Source: Palaemon carinicauda (lineage: Eukaryota > Arthropoda > Malacostraca > Decapoda > Palaemonidae). From it: a DNA stretch of 64,000 bases. The notes below the pieces were generated by a model. It worked only from the letters and a program-made list of their open reading frames with translations. It was not told where the DNA came from and made no database searches. Shown in pieces: positions 42,433 through 52,988 of the stretch. The stretch lies in assembly GCF_036898095.1 (NCBI RefSeq), contig NC_090757.1:75146311-75210310 (forward strand), in the 5' to 3' direction. The translations under genes were made by a program, and so were the position numbers. Position 1 is the stretch's first letter. Every line of letters starts with the position of its first letter.

Positions 42433-44271
42433 TGCGAATCCGGTAGGGGGGAGACTGTACCAGTTTCGGGACCAGCGGACCTTCAGTCCTTGGGCCCACA
42501 GTATAGTCTCAAAAGGCCTGGGCTGGAAATGGGCACTAGGTTCTCCACCTCCGATAGTGTCCTTCTTCCAGAAGCCCACTCCCATCCTAGAGGAGTACAC
42601 CAAGGACCTCTTGAAGAAAAAGGCAATGAAGAGGGTACGGTCACTGAAATTTCAAGGCCGTCTGTTCACGGTTCCCAAAAAGAATTCATCGGCGTTGAGA
42701 GTGGTCCTGGACCTGTCCAAACTGAATTCTTACATTCTTTGCAACAGGTTCCGCATGCTGACTATCTCTCAGGTACGGACCTTACTTCCCCTTGGGGCCG
42801 TCACCACCTCTATCGATCTTACAGACGCCTATTATCACGTCCCAGTAGCAAGAAACTTCTCTCCTTACCTCAGCTTCCGCCCAGGCAAGAAATCTTATGC
42901 GTTCAAAGTGATGCCGTTTGGCCTCAGCATTGCTCCCAAGATATTTACAAAGCTAGGGGAGACGGTGCTAGAACAGCTCAGGAGCCAAGGGATCATGGTG
43001 ATCGCTTATCTGGACGACTGGCTCATCTGGGCATGGACGATTCAAGACTGCCACAAGGCTACAACCAAAGTGGTTCAGTTTCTGCACAAGGTAGGATTCC
43101 AAGTCAACTTACAGAAATCTCGCCTACAACCAGCAAGCAAATTTGAATGGCTAGGCATCAGATGGGACCTCACAAGTCACGAACTATCTCTTCCTCCCAA
43201 AAAGGTCAAGGAGGTAGCTTCGAAGACAAGACACTTCATCAAGAACAAACATATTTCACGAAGAGTCTTAGAAAGAGTTCTAGGCTTACTCCAATTCGCT
43301 TCAGTGACAGACCTCTTATTGAAGGCCAAACTCAAAGACATCAACCGAGTTTGGAGAAAGAGAGCTACAACCCGATTACGAGACAAGATATCGAAGATCC
43401 CCTCAGTCTTAGTTCGTCGACTCCGACCATGGTCAAAACCGGAGAACCTCTCCAAATCGGTTCCTCTGCAATTCCCTCCTCCACGTGTGACGATTCACAC
43501 AGACGCGTCTCTCAGTGGTTTTTTTTTGGGGGGGGGGGCTATTACCAACACCAGATGTTTCAGGGCTCTTGGTCCCCTACGATGAAACAGTTCCACATAA
43601 ACGTGTTGGAGGCCATGGCAGTGGTACTGACCTTTAAACGACTATCCCCTCCACGCTCCACTCACATCAGGATAGTCTCCGACAGCACGGCGGTAGTTCA
43701 CTGCATAAACAGAGGCGGATCAAAATCTCCCAATCTCAATCAAGTCCTGGTCACAATCTTTACATTGGCAAACGAAAAGAACTGGTTCTTGTCAGCCACT
43801 CACCTCGCAGGATTCCAGAACGTGATAGCGGACTCACTATCCAGGACAAAACCACTAGAATCAGAATGGTCCCTAGACACGAATTCATTCCGGTGGATCT
43901 CCAGACTGGTTCCAGGTCTCCAGGTAGACTTGTTCGCGACACAGCTCAACCACAAACTTCCCTGTTACGTGGCCCCGAACCTGGACCCTCAGGCTTGTGC
44001 TATGGACGCACTAACCCTGGATTGGAACCGTTGGAGGAAGATTTACCTATTCCCTCCGGTGAATCTTCTGATGAAAGTTTTACCGAAGCTACGCTCCTTC
44101 CACGGAAAGGTGGCTTCGGTAGCACCTCAGTGGCCGAAAAGTAGCTGGTTTCCTCTCCTCCTAGAGTTGAAACTTCGCCTGTTCTGGATCCCATTTCCCA
44201 AGCTGACCAATGTGGTCCAAACACAGATTGTGTCAGATTCCTCAAGGATAGCGCAAACCCTTACTTTGTAG
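42404..44271 (+). pseudogene. Element D reverse transcriptase/RNase H, one homopolymer frameshift
   Basis: Open from 42404 in the +1 frame of Gag. GGRLYQFRDQRTFSPWA; RT blocks ALRVVLDLSKLNSYI, TTSIDLTDAYYHVPVARNFS, MPFGLSIAPKIFTKL, catalytic VIAYLDDWLIWAWT (about 43010) and WLGIRWDLTSHELSLP. RNase H begins IHTDASLSGF at about 43492, then a T9G11 run (43519-43538) breaks the frame. The rest is in another frame: FHINVLEAMAVVL, IVSDSTAVVHCINRGG, NVIADSLSRTKP and VDLFATQLNHKLPCYV, ending at 44271. All catalytic residues are visible. The single break may be real or an assembly error. Confidence 0.85.
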
Positions 44272-44276
44272 ATTTC

Positions 44277-45242
44277 ATGAAGTTTGCAGCCCATAAGGAT
44301 GCAAATATTGACCCGGAGAATGTCCTCTATATTAAATCGGACAAGAGAGACTCCACGATTAGGCAGTATGATTCGGCAGTTAAGAAGCTAGCAGAATTTC
44401 TAAAAACTTCAGATGAAACTCGAATGACCCCGAACCTGGCCATTTCGTTCTTTCGGTCCCTTTTTGACAAGGGCCTCGCAGCTAGTATTATAACCACAAT
44501 CAAATCAGCTTTGAAAAAGATCTTCTATGTGGGTTTCAACATTAACCTCGCAGATTCCTATTTTTCATCCATTCCAAAAGCCTGTGCTAGGCTTCGACCT
44601 TTTGTTCGTCCACAAAAGGTCTCGTGGTTTCTGAACGACGTCCTCAAGCTCGCGTCAGACGCTGTTAACGAATCCTGCTCTTACATATCGCTTCTTAGGA
44701 AGACCTTATTTCTCACGGCCATGGCCTCAGGTGCTAGAATTTCGGAATTAGCAGCTCTCTCCCGTAATCCTGAAAATCTAGATTTCCTCCCGTCAGGAGA
44801 AGTTCTACTCTCTCCAGATAGAGCTTTCTTAGCCAAAAATGAGGACCCACAAAATAGGTGGTCCCCTTGGAAAATTATTCCGCTTCCCCAAGATGCTTCT
44901 TTGTGTCCTGTCGCTACACTTCGGTCCTTTTTAACGAGGACTGCATCACGCTCATCTGGCCCCTTGTTTGTCAGGGAACAAGGGGGTACTATTTCCATCC
45001 AAGGCATCAGACAGCAAATCCTTTATTTTATCAAACAAGCTAACCCGGAATCTTTTCCACATGCACATGATATCCGGGCGGTAGCTACCTCCATTAATTA
45101 CTTTCAGAATATGGATTTTGATGACCTTAAGAAGTACACGGGTTGGAAATCCCCGATGGTTTTCAAACGCCACTATTTGAAGAACTTGCAGGCCCTTAAG
45201 TTTCCTACTATTGCAGCTGAGAGTGTCATCTCCCCCGATTAA
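44277..45242 (+). CDS. Element D tyrosine recombinase (ORF3), intact
   Basis: 321 codons from the first ATG; the frame is open back to about 44145. Core-binding region RDSTIRQYDSAVKKLAEFLK. Catalytic domain: MASGARISELAALSRNP (Arg), AFLAKNEDPQNRW (beta-hairpin region, Lys), FPHAHDIRAVATSI (H-x-x-R) and YTGWKSPMVFKRHYLKN (W and nucleophile Tyr). Complete for the family. It would insert the circular cDNA. The RT/RH frame ends 5 nt before the ATG. Confidence 0.9.
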   Translation: MKFAAHKDANIDPENVLYIKSDKRDSTIRQYDSAVKKLAEFLKTSDETRMTPNLAISFFRSLFDKGLAASIITTIKSALKKIFYVGFNINLADSYFSSIPKACARLRPFVRPQKVSWFLNDVLKLASDAVNESCSYISLLRKTLFLTAMASGARISELAALSRNPENLDFLPSGEVLLSPDRAFLAKNEDPQNRWSPWKIIPLPQDASLCPVATLRSFLTRTASRSSGPLFVREQGGTISIQGIRQQILYFIKQANPESFPHAHDIRAVATSINYFQNMDFDDLKKYTGWKSPMVFKRHYLKNLQALKFPTIAAESVISPD

Positions 45243-45813
45243 TTTCTTGCCTTTCTTCTTTTCGTCCTCCTCTCGACCTTCTCCCTCCCCCCTGCCACTC
45301 CCACCGCGTTGCCTCTCACCATGGTCGGTGTTTTTGCCTCATTGCTATGTTATGTCGGTGGATTAGCCCACTTATTTTATGTCATGTTGACTTACTCATG
45401 TTGGTAGCTTTTAATTTTGGATTGTATATAATTTTTGGTATCCTAGGGTATTGTACACTTTACCTTGTCTTTGTACCCATTTTATTATGATTTGCCTCAT
45501 GCCATTTTTTATTCCATTGCTACCTATGTTTTTGGTTGGTCTAATATGACGTTCTGGAGTTATGTACATTTACTTTACTTGTGCCTACATGGCATTGTTT
45601 AGTTATTAAGGAATTGTTATTTTGTATGGGACAGTATGTTAATTATTATACTTAACCTCCGGTATATGTTTTTACTTTACCTTTATTTTGATGAGATTTT
45701 GATGTTTATGTCTGTCGCATTTCGTGCCTTATTATAGTAATCTCCAGTTATACTTAACGTTTTTTTACTTTAACTTGTTGATATGTGGGCTTGGAAGGCA
45801 TTCTCTGGTACAT
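45243..45813 (+). other. Element D 3' noncoding region
   Basis: T-rich, about 570 bp between YR and the ICR, no open frame of note. Confidence 0.6.
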
Positions 45814-45900
45814 TTTCACTGGGCGTCACAGGTCGACCCAGAAAAGGGATTTTGACGAAGGAAAAATCTATTTCTGGGGAGATACCTGTGACGCCCGGTG
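45814..45900 (+). repeat. Element D internal complementary region
   Basis: GGGCGTCACAGGTCGACCCA matches the complement of the left end (39486-39508). AGGGATTTTGACGAAGGAAA and GGGGAGATACCTGTGACGCC match the complement of the right end (46231-46281). Joint near CCCAGAAAAGGG. Confidence 0.93.
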
Positions 45901-45953
45901 AAACCCTTCCCTGGTTTTTTCCCCGTCCCTTTCCTTTCCAAGCCATCTCATGT

Positions 45954-46239
45954 AGAAGGATGTGTAGAGGGCGCTCGAGGCAGGCGTCACTGAGTGGATC
46001 AGGTGGGTTCGGTTGGTGCCGTTAGAGCGGCTCCCCCTTCTGATGAAGGATTGATCTAAATGGAAGATGACCTGTGAATAGTGGTTTTCACACGCCCTTT
46101 CTTTATACACGATGCCCTTAGGGTGCTCGCGCGAGGGTAGTACCCTCTGCATTCCATGGTTTAACTTTCTCTGGTATATGTGGAAGTATTTACATCAGAA
46201 AAGAGATAAGAAGGACCCTTTTCACCGGGCGTCACAGGT
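45954..46239 (+). repeat. Element D right inverted terminal repeat
   Basis: Inverted partner of 39495-39779, about 97% alike by eye. Confidence 0.93.
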
Positions 46240-46281
46240 ATCTCCCCAGAAATAGATTTTTCCTTTGTCAAAATCCCTTTT

Positions 46282-46563
46282 TTCCCAACTATACAAACCT
46301 TAGCTATTAAATCAAACTTGCCTGCCAGCCCTGTCCCCCGTGAAGTCCTACCTCAAAGCAAAGTGAGCTCAGCACAGGTGTGTTTGGGGGGGGGGGGGGT
46401 GTTTAGTAAGCTACCCCTCCCTACCCCCTTGCTAACTAGCGGTGGGGTAGTAAACCCTCGTTAAAATTCTAATGGCTCGTCATTTCAGCTACGCTGAAAG
46501 TAATTACCCATATTAAATAGCTAAGGTTTGTATAGTTAGGAAAAATACAAATTACCTACGAAT
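46282..46563 (+). repeat. C2 remaining ICR and right terminal repeat
   Basis: 46282-46312 (CCCAACTATACAAACCTTAG) completes the ICR. 46356-46563 is the right inverted terminal repeat, with a G run at 46387-46400, ending ATTACCTACGAATTTGT. At 46564 the sequence enters the middle of another family C gag (C3). Confidence 0.8.
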
Positions 46564-47358
46564 TTGTTATATTTCTCCTTCGAAGATTTCTTCGAAAGGA
46601 GAAAAACCCAAGACCTTGTCTTCTTCTTCCCGACCTTCCTCCAAAGCTTCTGCTCATTTGGTCTCTTTTGGGAGACCATCGAGTATCAGCGTAGACCCTT
46701 TAATTTACGGCAAACCCCGGTCCTCGAGAGATGGTGTTGCTTTCCCTAGTGAAGCAGCCCCACCTCTCCCCCCGGGTGAGGCCTTGTCTCTGTCTCCTTT
46801 TGTACAGGTGTGGTCGTCCTTGGGGCTTCCGGTTCCGTCATCCAGGGACTCCTTGCTGCGCTTCACCATCTGTGTCACTACTGCGTAGCCATCGTCGACT
46901 TCGGAGTTAGATACTTTGTAATGGGTTGACGTTGTAGTGTCTGAGGCGTCTTCTTTGGCCGCTGCCGATGCTCCTGCACCTTCAGACTCTCCAACTGTTG
47001 CTGCTGACTCTGTTCCCCTGTTCCTGTTCATCCTTCAACAGGGGAACTTTTTCTTAAGTCTCTCCTGCGAGTGTTTCTCCTCCTCCGGGAAGTTCACTCA
47101 TAGAGACTCCTCTGCGGAGGACTGCTGCATTCAAAGGTCAGCTTGTTGATCCCCTGGTCCCTAGAGGGCGTTTCTGATGCAGAGCTAGCCCTCCGCTTCG
47201 CATTAGAGGTGGCCCTTCACCATCGGTGAAAAGATGCCTCTTCGGCTCTTCAGCCTCATACTTGCAGTTGTCTCCTGCAGAGGAGCTCTGCTTTAGTCAT
47301 CTTCTGGCCCTCGACCTTTGCCTGTTTCTGGACCTTCTCCTGATGAGGCTGTAGTGGA
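46564..47358 (+). pseudogene. C3 Gag, first part
   Basis: Lacks the Cys block. Reads ISPSKISSKGEKPKT-like sequence, KPRSSRDGVAFPSEAAPPLP and VWSSLGLPVPSSRDSLLRF before a TAG, then Ser/Pro-rich remnants. Hairpin 1 is at 47012-47047. It ends at about 47358, where unrelated sequence begins. Confidence 0.65.
47012..47047 (+). other. Hairpin in C3 gag (hairpin 1), perfect 11-bp stem
   Basis: GTTCCCCTGTT pairs with AACAGGGGAAC around a 14-nt loop that keeps CATCCTTC, as in C1 and C2. The lower stem seen in C1 is lost. Confidence 0.75.
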
Positions 47359-47910
47359 TTGCGGACTCTGGCCAGACGTAGCACGCAGACTGCCTATTGT
47401 CCGAACGCTGACCACACTTCAACGTTTCACTACACAAAGAGAAACTGTAGAATACCCAGAAATCTGAGTAAAAGGAAAACAATCAAGGATGAACTGAGCA
47501 CTGAGCACCATCCCATAATCTTATACAGGGCAAGGGAACCCAGCTAGAACCTTACTTCCCTTTTATCTTCTCTTGCTTTGAATTTGCTGAATAAACTCGT
47601 AGTATGACCGCAGATTTAATTCTGGAAAAAATCAGCACAGGTTACAAATAGCTTGAATCTTAGGGTAGATTTTTGAAAAATTATCAGACAAATATAATTG
47701 GTGGCTGAGAAGGGGACATTTACAGGGTAAGGAAACACAGTTTATAAGATAAAAGGAATAAAAAGTTTATTTTGTTCCCGAGTGAAAAAAATACAATACT
47801 GTAATATGCTAAGTCAGGTTATTTTCAAGCTATTTAGAGTGAAATTAATCGACAAACATATTCAAGATACAAAGCTGAATGAACACCTATGGTACAATTA
47901 ATTCCACAGT
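47359..47910. other. Unidentified sequence left of element E (part of the insertion in C3)
   Basis: Unrelated to family C. AT-rich, no open frame of note. It ends with ACCTATGGTACAATTAATTC, which recurs at 54757 on the other side of E. It may be part of a larger repeat that carried E into C3. Confidence 0.4.
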
Positions 47911-47922
47911 TTTAAATATAAA

Positions 47923-48066
47923 ACTTACCCGCTGGTTATATAAAGAGCTGAAGTCCCCTGTCGCCCTGGCAGAAATTCAAAATCTCGCGCTATCGAAGAT
48001 ACGGCAGGTGTATACCCGCACCCTAGCGGTAGTTCAGGTGGAACAACAACACACCTTCAGTTCTTC
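47923..48066 (+). repeat. Element E left inverted terminal repeat
   Basis: Runs from ACTTACCCGCTGGTTATATA to CACCTTCAGTTCTTC. Inverted copy at 54407-54550 with few differences. Confidence 0.9.
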
Positions 48067-48280
48067 TTCTGCCCGCCTAGCTGGCTGTCATATTGAAGTT
48101 CACTCTCGTGGTTTTACTCTTTTGGGAAGTCATTTGGTGATATACAACGTTCTTTTCTGAGTTTAAGCTATCGTTAATTGTTTTCTCTTTATTCTAATCT
48201 TGAAATCTATTTGTTTGAGGTTATCTTTATTAATATTTCCCTTATATTTTGCTCGTCGGTCTTTCACATAACCATTCAAA

Positions 48281-50962
48281 ATGGCCAACTCCTCCCCTGC
48301 TTTACGTAGGAGTGTTAGTGATGGGTGTCGTACTCGACTTCCTAAAGGATCTATTGATCCTCATAATATTTGTGTGAAATGTTGGGGTAAATTTTGTTCA
48401 TTTGATGATAGATGTAATGAGTGTCTTTCTTTAACGGATGATGATTTTGTAACATGTGAACGTTATGTTAGGAGACTAGAGAGGGATAGAGTTAGGCGTA
48501 GTTCTTCACGATCTGTGGATAGAGCCTTACCTAATGTTAATGTTCCTAATCCTATTCCTTCCCCCGTGGTGTTAGATCAGGAACCTACTATGAAAGACAT
48601 GTTTACCGCTATTTTGACTCTTGGTGAGAAAGTAGAGTCCTTAGCGGCAGATAGAAATACGATTTTTTCTGAGTTAAAGGTACTGAAAAACCGTGATTCT
48701 GTCGGAACTGTGGAAAGTGTTTCGGTGTCTGAAGTTAGTGTACCGAAAAGTCGTGAATCTCTCGGTAATGTGAAAAGTGTTTCTAATGTGTTTAGTGTTG
48801 TGGAGGGTGCGTCTGCACGATCTTGTCATTCACCTAGCCTAAGACCTCTTTCGAGCTCTCGAACCCATGGGAGAAGTAATGTCGAACGGCTTAAGGGAAC
48901 GAGAAGCGTTATCAATCGTGCAGACGTCCCCTCGAACGTTCCTGTTGCCGTAACTCAGGCCGTTCACCCTCATCGTAGGAAAGATAAGGTTCATGCGTTA
49001 TCCCCGTCTTCCGATGAAGGGTCGGGTAGTGAGATCTGGCGGCGCGCGTCAAGACTGCTTAAACGAACGCATGAAGTTAGTCAGCGTCAGGAATCGCCTG
49101 TGCGTCCAGGATGTAGTTCGTGGGGCTCACCGGAACGTTTCCGTTCTCCCATCGCTTGCACTCCGGCTAAGCGTCCAGATCACCGTATTCGTGTTTATAA
49201 GATTCCTTCCGATTCAGACCTTGTTACGATTCATGATCCTTCTCTTCCTTCAGATTGGCTTTCTTCTCCCGAAATACGTGGTGACGTTGGAACGAATATT
49301 CCTTTAAGGAATTCTGTAGATCCTAATTGGTCTATGCTTGTGACTATGAAAGAACAACTCTCGTCGTTTATGGATTCTTTTCAACCAGGTGTTGGCAGTA
49401 TGTCTGGGCGTTAGGCGTCAGACCAGTTATCGCACAGGCGATCGATGGTCTCTGGTGCTGACGAGTTATCGCTTAGGCGGTCTCCCATTCATAGTGTTCA
49501 ACACCAGGTTGATTTTGATGAGTCACGTCAGAGAAGTTTGGTTGAACGGTTTTCGTCTTCTGGTCGTGAGGAAGAACATCGGCGTCGACAAGTGGACGTG
49601 ACGCGTCAACGTTTTGAAGTAGTGGATCGCCCGCGTCAACATCCAGTGGTCGCTTCGCGTCAAAACATCGATTCTCAGCGTCAACATCTTGACAGCTTTG
49701 ATCGTTCGCGTCAATAGTTTTCGGACTCTACGCGTCCACTCAGCGATCTTCGGCAGTTGCCTTCTGAGTCCAAGCGTCAATCTGGTCAACAGCAGTCGGA
49801 CTCTAAGCGGTCTCGGCAGTTGTTAGTTGACAAAGAACGTCTACCCATCCATGTTTCACGTCAATCAACTTCGACCTCTCCCCGTCAGTTGGATGCAGAT
49901 ATTGACTTTGACAGGCAATCTCATCCAGATTTTGTTCCTTCAGTTCAGGCTGCAGTAGTTGCTGCACTGCCAGAAGACGAATTTGTGGAAAAGTCGGATG
50001 TGGACGAGCCTATAGAGGAAGTTTCTGAGAATGAGGAAGAGAAGCATTATCAACATGCTGTTGATCTTCGTAAGTTTATGTTGATTCTTACTGGAATTTT
50101 TCCGGATCAGTTTACTCCTGTGGCCCCTCGTTCTCTGCCTTCTGAGTTCATCTTAGGTAAAGCAACCAAAGTTTCAGTTTATACCAAGATGGTTCTTTCT
50201 CGGTCCTCTAAACGGGCCTTGAAATTAATGGGTTCCTGGTTGGACTCTAAGAAATCTTTTGGCAAAACGGACTTTACCTTTCCACCCGTAAGGTTAGCTT
50301 CTAAATCTAGTGCGTGGTACGAGACTGGTGAAGTGTTGGGCTTGAGTTTTCCTTCGTCTGCCCAAGGGGATTTCTCAAGTTTAGTGGATGCGTCTCGTCG
50401 TCTTGCCTTAAGGAAAACGAAGATTTGGTGGTCTATTCCAGAGTTCGATCATTTGCTTAAGGGTCTTTTCAGGGCCTTCGAGGTGTTTAATTTCTTGAGT
50501 AAGAGGGTCTCAGATATGAAGGACACGGACACTAGAGGACTGGTTCATTTGATGTCCTGCTTGGAAAAAGGTGTGAGGGATGGCTCCAACGAGTTAGCTG
50601 CCTTGTTCACGGCTGGAATCCTCAAGAAAAGGGCCACAATGTGCTCTTTTCTCTCTGCAGGAGTGTCTCCCTACCAGAAAACGGGCCTTCTTTTCGCTCC
50701 TTTGGCTAATACCTTATTTCTGCAAGAGTTGGTAGGCGAAGTTGCCACTGCTCTCACGCAGAAGGCCACGCATGACTTAGTAACCAATACGACAAGAAAA
50801 GTTTTGCCTTCAACGCTTTCCTCTTGTAAGCCTAAGGAATCCTCTTCTGGTTTTTGACCTTCTCAGTCCTTTCGTGGGAAATCCTCTGGAAGGGGCTCTT
50901 TCAAACCAGAAGGAAGGAAACCTAGAGGCAGAGGAGGCAAGTCCGGCCGAGGTAAAGTCTGA
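48281..50962 (+). pseudogene. Element E Gag (ORF1) with three in-frame stops
   Basis: ATG at 48281. N-terminal Cys block DPHNICVKCWGKFCSFDDRC then NEC, followed by RRLERDRVRRSSSRS exactly as in B. Coiled-coil-like LTLGEKVESLAADRN. Arg/Gln/Ser-rich linker. Capsid-like domain FPDQFTPVAPRSLPSEFILG, SRSSKRALKLMGSWLDSKKS and LKGLFRAFEVFNFLSKR. Basic tail GRGSFKPEGRKPRGRGGKSG. In-frame stops: TAG 49412-49414, TAG 49715-49717, TGA 50855-50857. The likely true end is TGA 50960-50962, matching the B Gag end (GTC TGA in both). Confidence 0.85.
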
Positions 50963-52988
50963 TTGCCCTTTCCTTCAGACAGCAGTGGGTGCCAGGTTGA
51001 CTCACTTCTGGTCCGTCCAAGTGTTAAAGGAGGGTTACAAGATCCCCTTCCTGGCAAATCCTCCTTTAGTCACAGATCCGGTGGATCTTTCGCCCAAATA
51101 CAGAGAGGGTCCGAAGAAGCAAGCCATGCGTCTTCAGACGTCTCTTTTATTAGAGAAGCAAGCAATAGAGGAAGTGCAGGATGTAACTTCTCCGGGGTTT
51201 TACAACCGCCTTTTCTTAGTACCCAAGAGTTCGGGGGAGTGGAGACCGGTTCTGGACGTAAGTGTTCTAAATGGTTACGTCCAAAATTCGACGTTCACTA
51301 TGGAAACTCAGAAGACAGTTCTGGCGGCTGTGAGGAAAGACGATTGGATGGTCTCTATAGATCTTCAGGACGCCTATTTCCACCTTCCGATTCATCCCAG
51401 CTGCAGACGTTATCTGAGGTTCATGGACGGAAACAAGGTCTTCCAATTCAGGGCTCTTTGTTTCGGACTCTGCACGGCTCCTATCTTGTTTACCAAGATA
51501 ATGCTGAATGTAGCAAGCATGCTGCATTCGAGGGGAATCAGAGCCTCTCTGTATCTGGACGATTGGCTGATAAAAGCCTCCTCAGCCGATTGTTGTTTGA
51601 AGGACCTAAAAAGGACTTTGGATCTAACCAGAGAACGGGGGCTCCTGGTGAGCTCGAAAAAATCGCAACTGACTCCATCCCAGGAGATTCTTTATTTGGG
51701 GATGGAGATTCACAGTCGGAGTTTTCGGGCTTTTCCGTCGTCGGTGAGAATTCAGGCAGCCCTCCTAAAAGTCCACACTTTCCTGAAGAGGGAACTTTGC
51801 TCCGTAAGAGATTGGATGAGCCTTCTGGGGACTCTCTTATCATTAGAGAAGTTCGTAACCCTGGGGAGGTTGCACTTGCGTCCTCTTCAGTTTCATCTCA
51901 ATCGCCATTGGAAGAAAGGGGACAACCTCGACAGGGATTGCGTTCCCATCTCGATTTCCATCAATTCTCATCTTCAATGGTGGTACAACGAACCCAGACT
52001 GAAAGAAGGCTTGTCTTTACTTCAGAAGACCCCAGACCTCGTGTTGTGTTCCGACGCCTCAAACTCGGGGTGGGGTGCCACTCTAGAGAAGAAGGAGCTT
52101 TCGGGGACTTGGACTGTGGAGCAAGCATCTCTCCACATCAACCAAAAGGAGCTTTTGGCTATTCATCTGGCTCTCATAGGCTTCGAGAAGCAGATCAGGG
52201 GCAAAGTAGTCCAAATCAATGCGGACAGCACGACAGCTCTGGCCTATATTGTGAAACAAGGCGGGACCCATTCTTGGTCTCTCTACGAGATTGCAAGACT
52301 TCTTCTCATATGGGCAGAGGAAAGGAAGGTGACTCTTTTGACTCGATTTATCCAGGGGGTCAACAATGTGAGCGCAGACAGACTCAGCAGGGAAGGTCAG
52401 GTTCTCTCCACAGAATGGATTTTACACCAGGATATCTGCAAGAGTCTGTGGCGGCTATGGGGTCGTCCTCTCGTGGATCTCTTTGCCACCGCAAAGACAA
52501 AAAGGCTGGAGTGTTACTGCTCTCCGGTTCCGGATCCCGAAGCCTTGCACATATACGCCTTTCTAATGAGCTGGTCACACATGGAGGTTTATGCTTTCCC
52601 TCCATTCAAGATTCTATACAAAGTGATTCAGAAGTTCATATCCCACGAAGAGACCAGAATGACACTGATAGCTCCGTTCTGGCCGTCAAGGAGCTGGTTT
52701 CCAGAGGTACTGGAATGGATGGTAGATTTCCCGAGAAGCCTTTCCATAAGACCCGATCTTCTCAGACAACCTCACTTGGCCCTAAATCATCAAAACCTCC
52801 GAGCTCTACGTCTGACTGCCTTCAGACTATCGAAAAACTCGCTAGAGCTAGAGGATTTTCGAAGAAGGCAGCCAAGGCAATTGCGAGGGCAAGGAGATCT
52901 TCAACCATCAAGGTGTATCAGTCCAAGTGGTAGTTATTCAGAGAGTGGTGTAGGACTAACGCGATTTCCTCTTCCAGTACCTCTCTAA
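50874..52988 (+). CDS. Element E reverse transcriptase/RNase H (ORF2), intact
   Basis: 704 open codons, +1 frame of Gag, no ATG before the conserved LQTAVGARLTHFW. RT: EWRPVLDVSVLNGYV, MVSIDLQDAYFHLPIHPSCR, CFGLCTAPILFTKIM, catalytic SLYLDDWLIKASS (about 51548) and YLGMEIHSRSFRAFP. RNase H: LCSDASNSGWGATL, HINQKELLAIHLAL, INADSTTALAYIVKQGG and NVSADRLSREGQ. All catalytic acids are present. C-terminal LFATAKTKRLECYCSPVPDP as in B. Confidence 0.9.
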   Translation: MGNPLEGALSNQKEGNLEAEEASPAEVKSDCPFLQTAVGARLTHFWSVQVLKEGYKIPFLANPPLVTDPVDLSPKYREGPKKQAMRLQTSLLLEKQAIEEVQDVTSPGFYNRLFLVPKSSGEWRPVLDVSVLNGYVQNSTFTMETQKTVLAAVRKDDWMVSIDLQDAYFHLPIHPSCRRYLRFMDGNKVFQFRALCFGLCTAPILFTKIMLNVASMLHSRGIRASLYLDDWLIKASSADCCLKDLKRTLDLTRERGLLVSSKKSQLTPSQEILYLGMEIHSRSFRAFPSSVRIQAALLKVHTFLKRELCSVRDWMSLLGTLLSLEKFVTLGRLHLRPLQFHLNRHWKKGDNLDRDCVPISISINSHLQWWYNEPRLKEGLSLLQKTPDLVLCSDASNSGWGATLEKKELSGTWTVEQASLHINQKELLAIHLALIGFEKQIRGKVVQINADSTTALAYIVKQGGTHSWSLYEIARLLLIWAEERKVTLLTRFIQGVNNVSADRLSREGQVLSTEWILHQDICKSLWRLWGRPLVDLFATAKTKRLECYCSPVPDPEALHIYAFLMSWSHMEVYAFPPFKILYKVIQKFISHEETRMTLIAPFWPSRSWFPEVLEWMVDFPRSLSIRPDLLRQPHLALNHQNLRALRLTAFRLSKNSLELEDFRRRQPRQLRGQGDLQPSRCISPSGSYSESGVGLTRFPLPVPL

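Larger units (their letters stand above)
39486..46281 (+). mobile_element. DIRS1-like retrotransposon D, nearly intact, inserted in the C2 ICR
   Basis: Inverted repeats at 39495-39779 and 45954-46239 differ at about 8 positions by eye. The ICR is at 45814-45900. Gag is intact, RT/RH has one homopolymer frameshift, and YR is intact. The insertion point shares TTT with the target and shows no duplication. D is a different lineage from A, B, C and E: its Gag lacks the N-terminal Cys block and its YR frame does not run through RT. Confidence 0.92.
32524..46563 (+). mobile_element. DIRS1-like family C, copy 2 (C2), split by element D
   Basis: The left end is truncated inside the terminal repeat at a poly-C run (about 32526-32538). 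Gag, RT/RH and YR occupy 32658-38948. The ICR begins at about 39410 and is cut at 39485 by element D. The rest of the ICR and the right repeat (46282-46563) follow D. Without D the copy is about 7.2 kb. Confidence 0.85.

Noticed and set aside
42490..43146. 218-codon frame overlapping element D RT as a possible YR extension
   Set aside because: It ends at TGA 43144-43146, and another stop (TAG 44142-44144) lies before YR, so in D the overlap is not open as it is in B and E.
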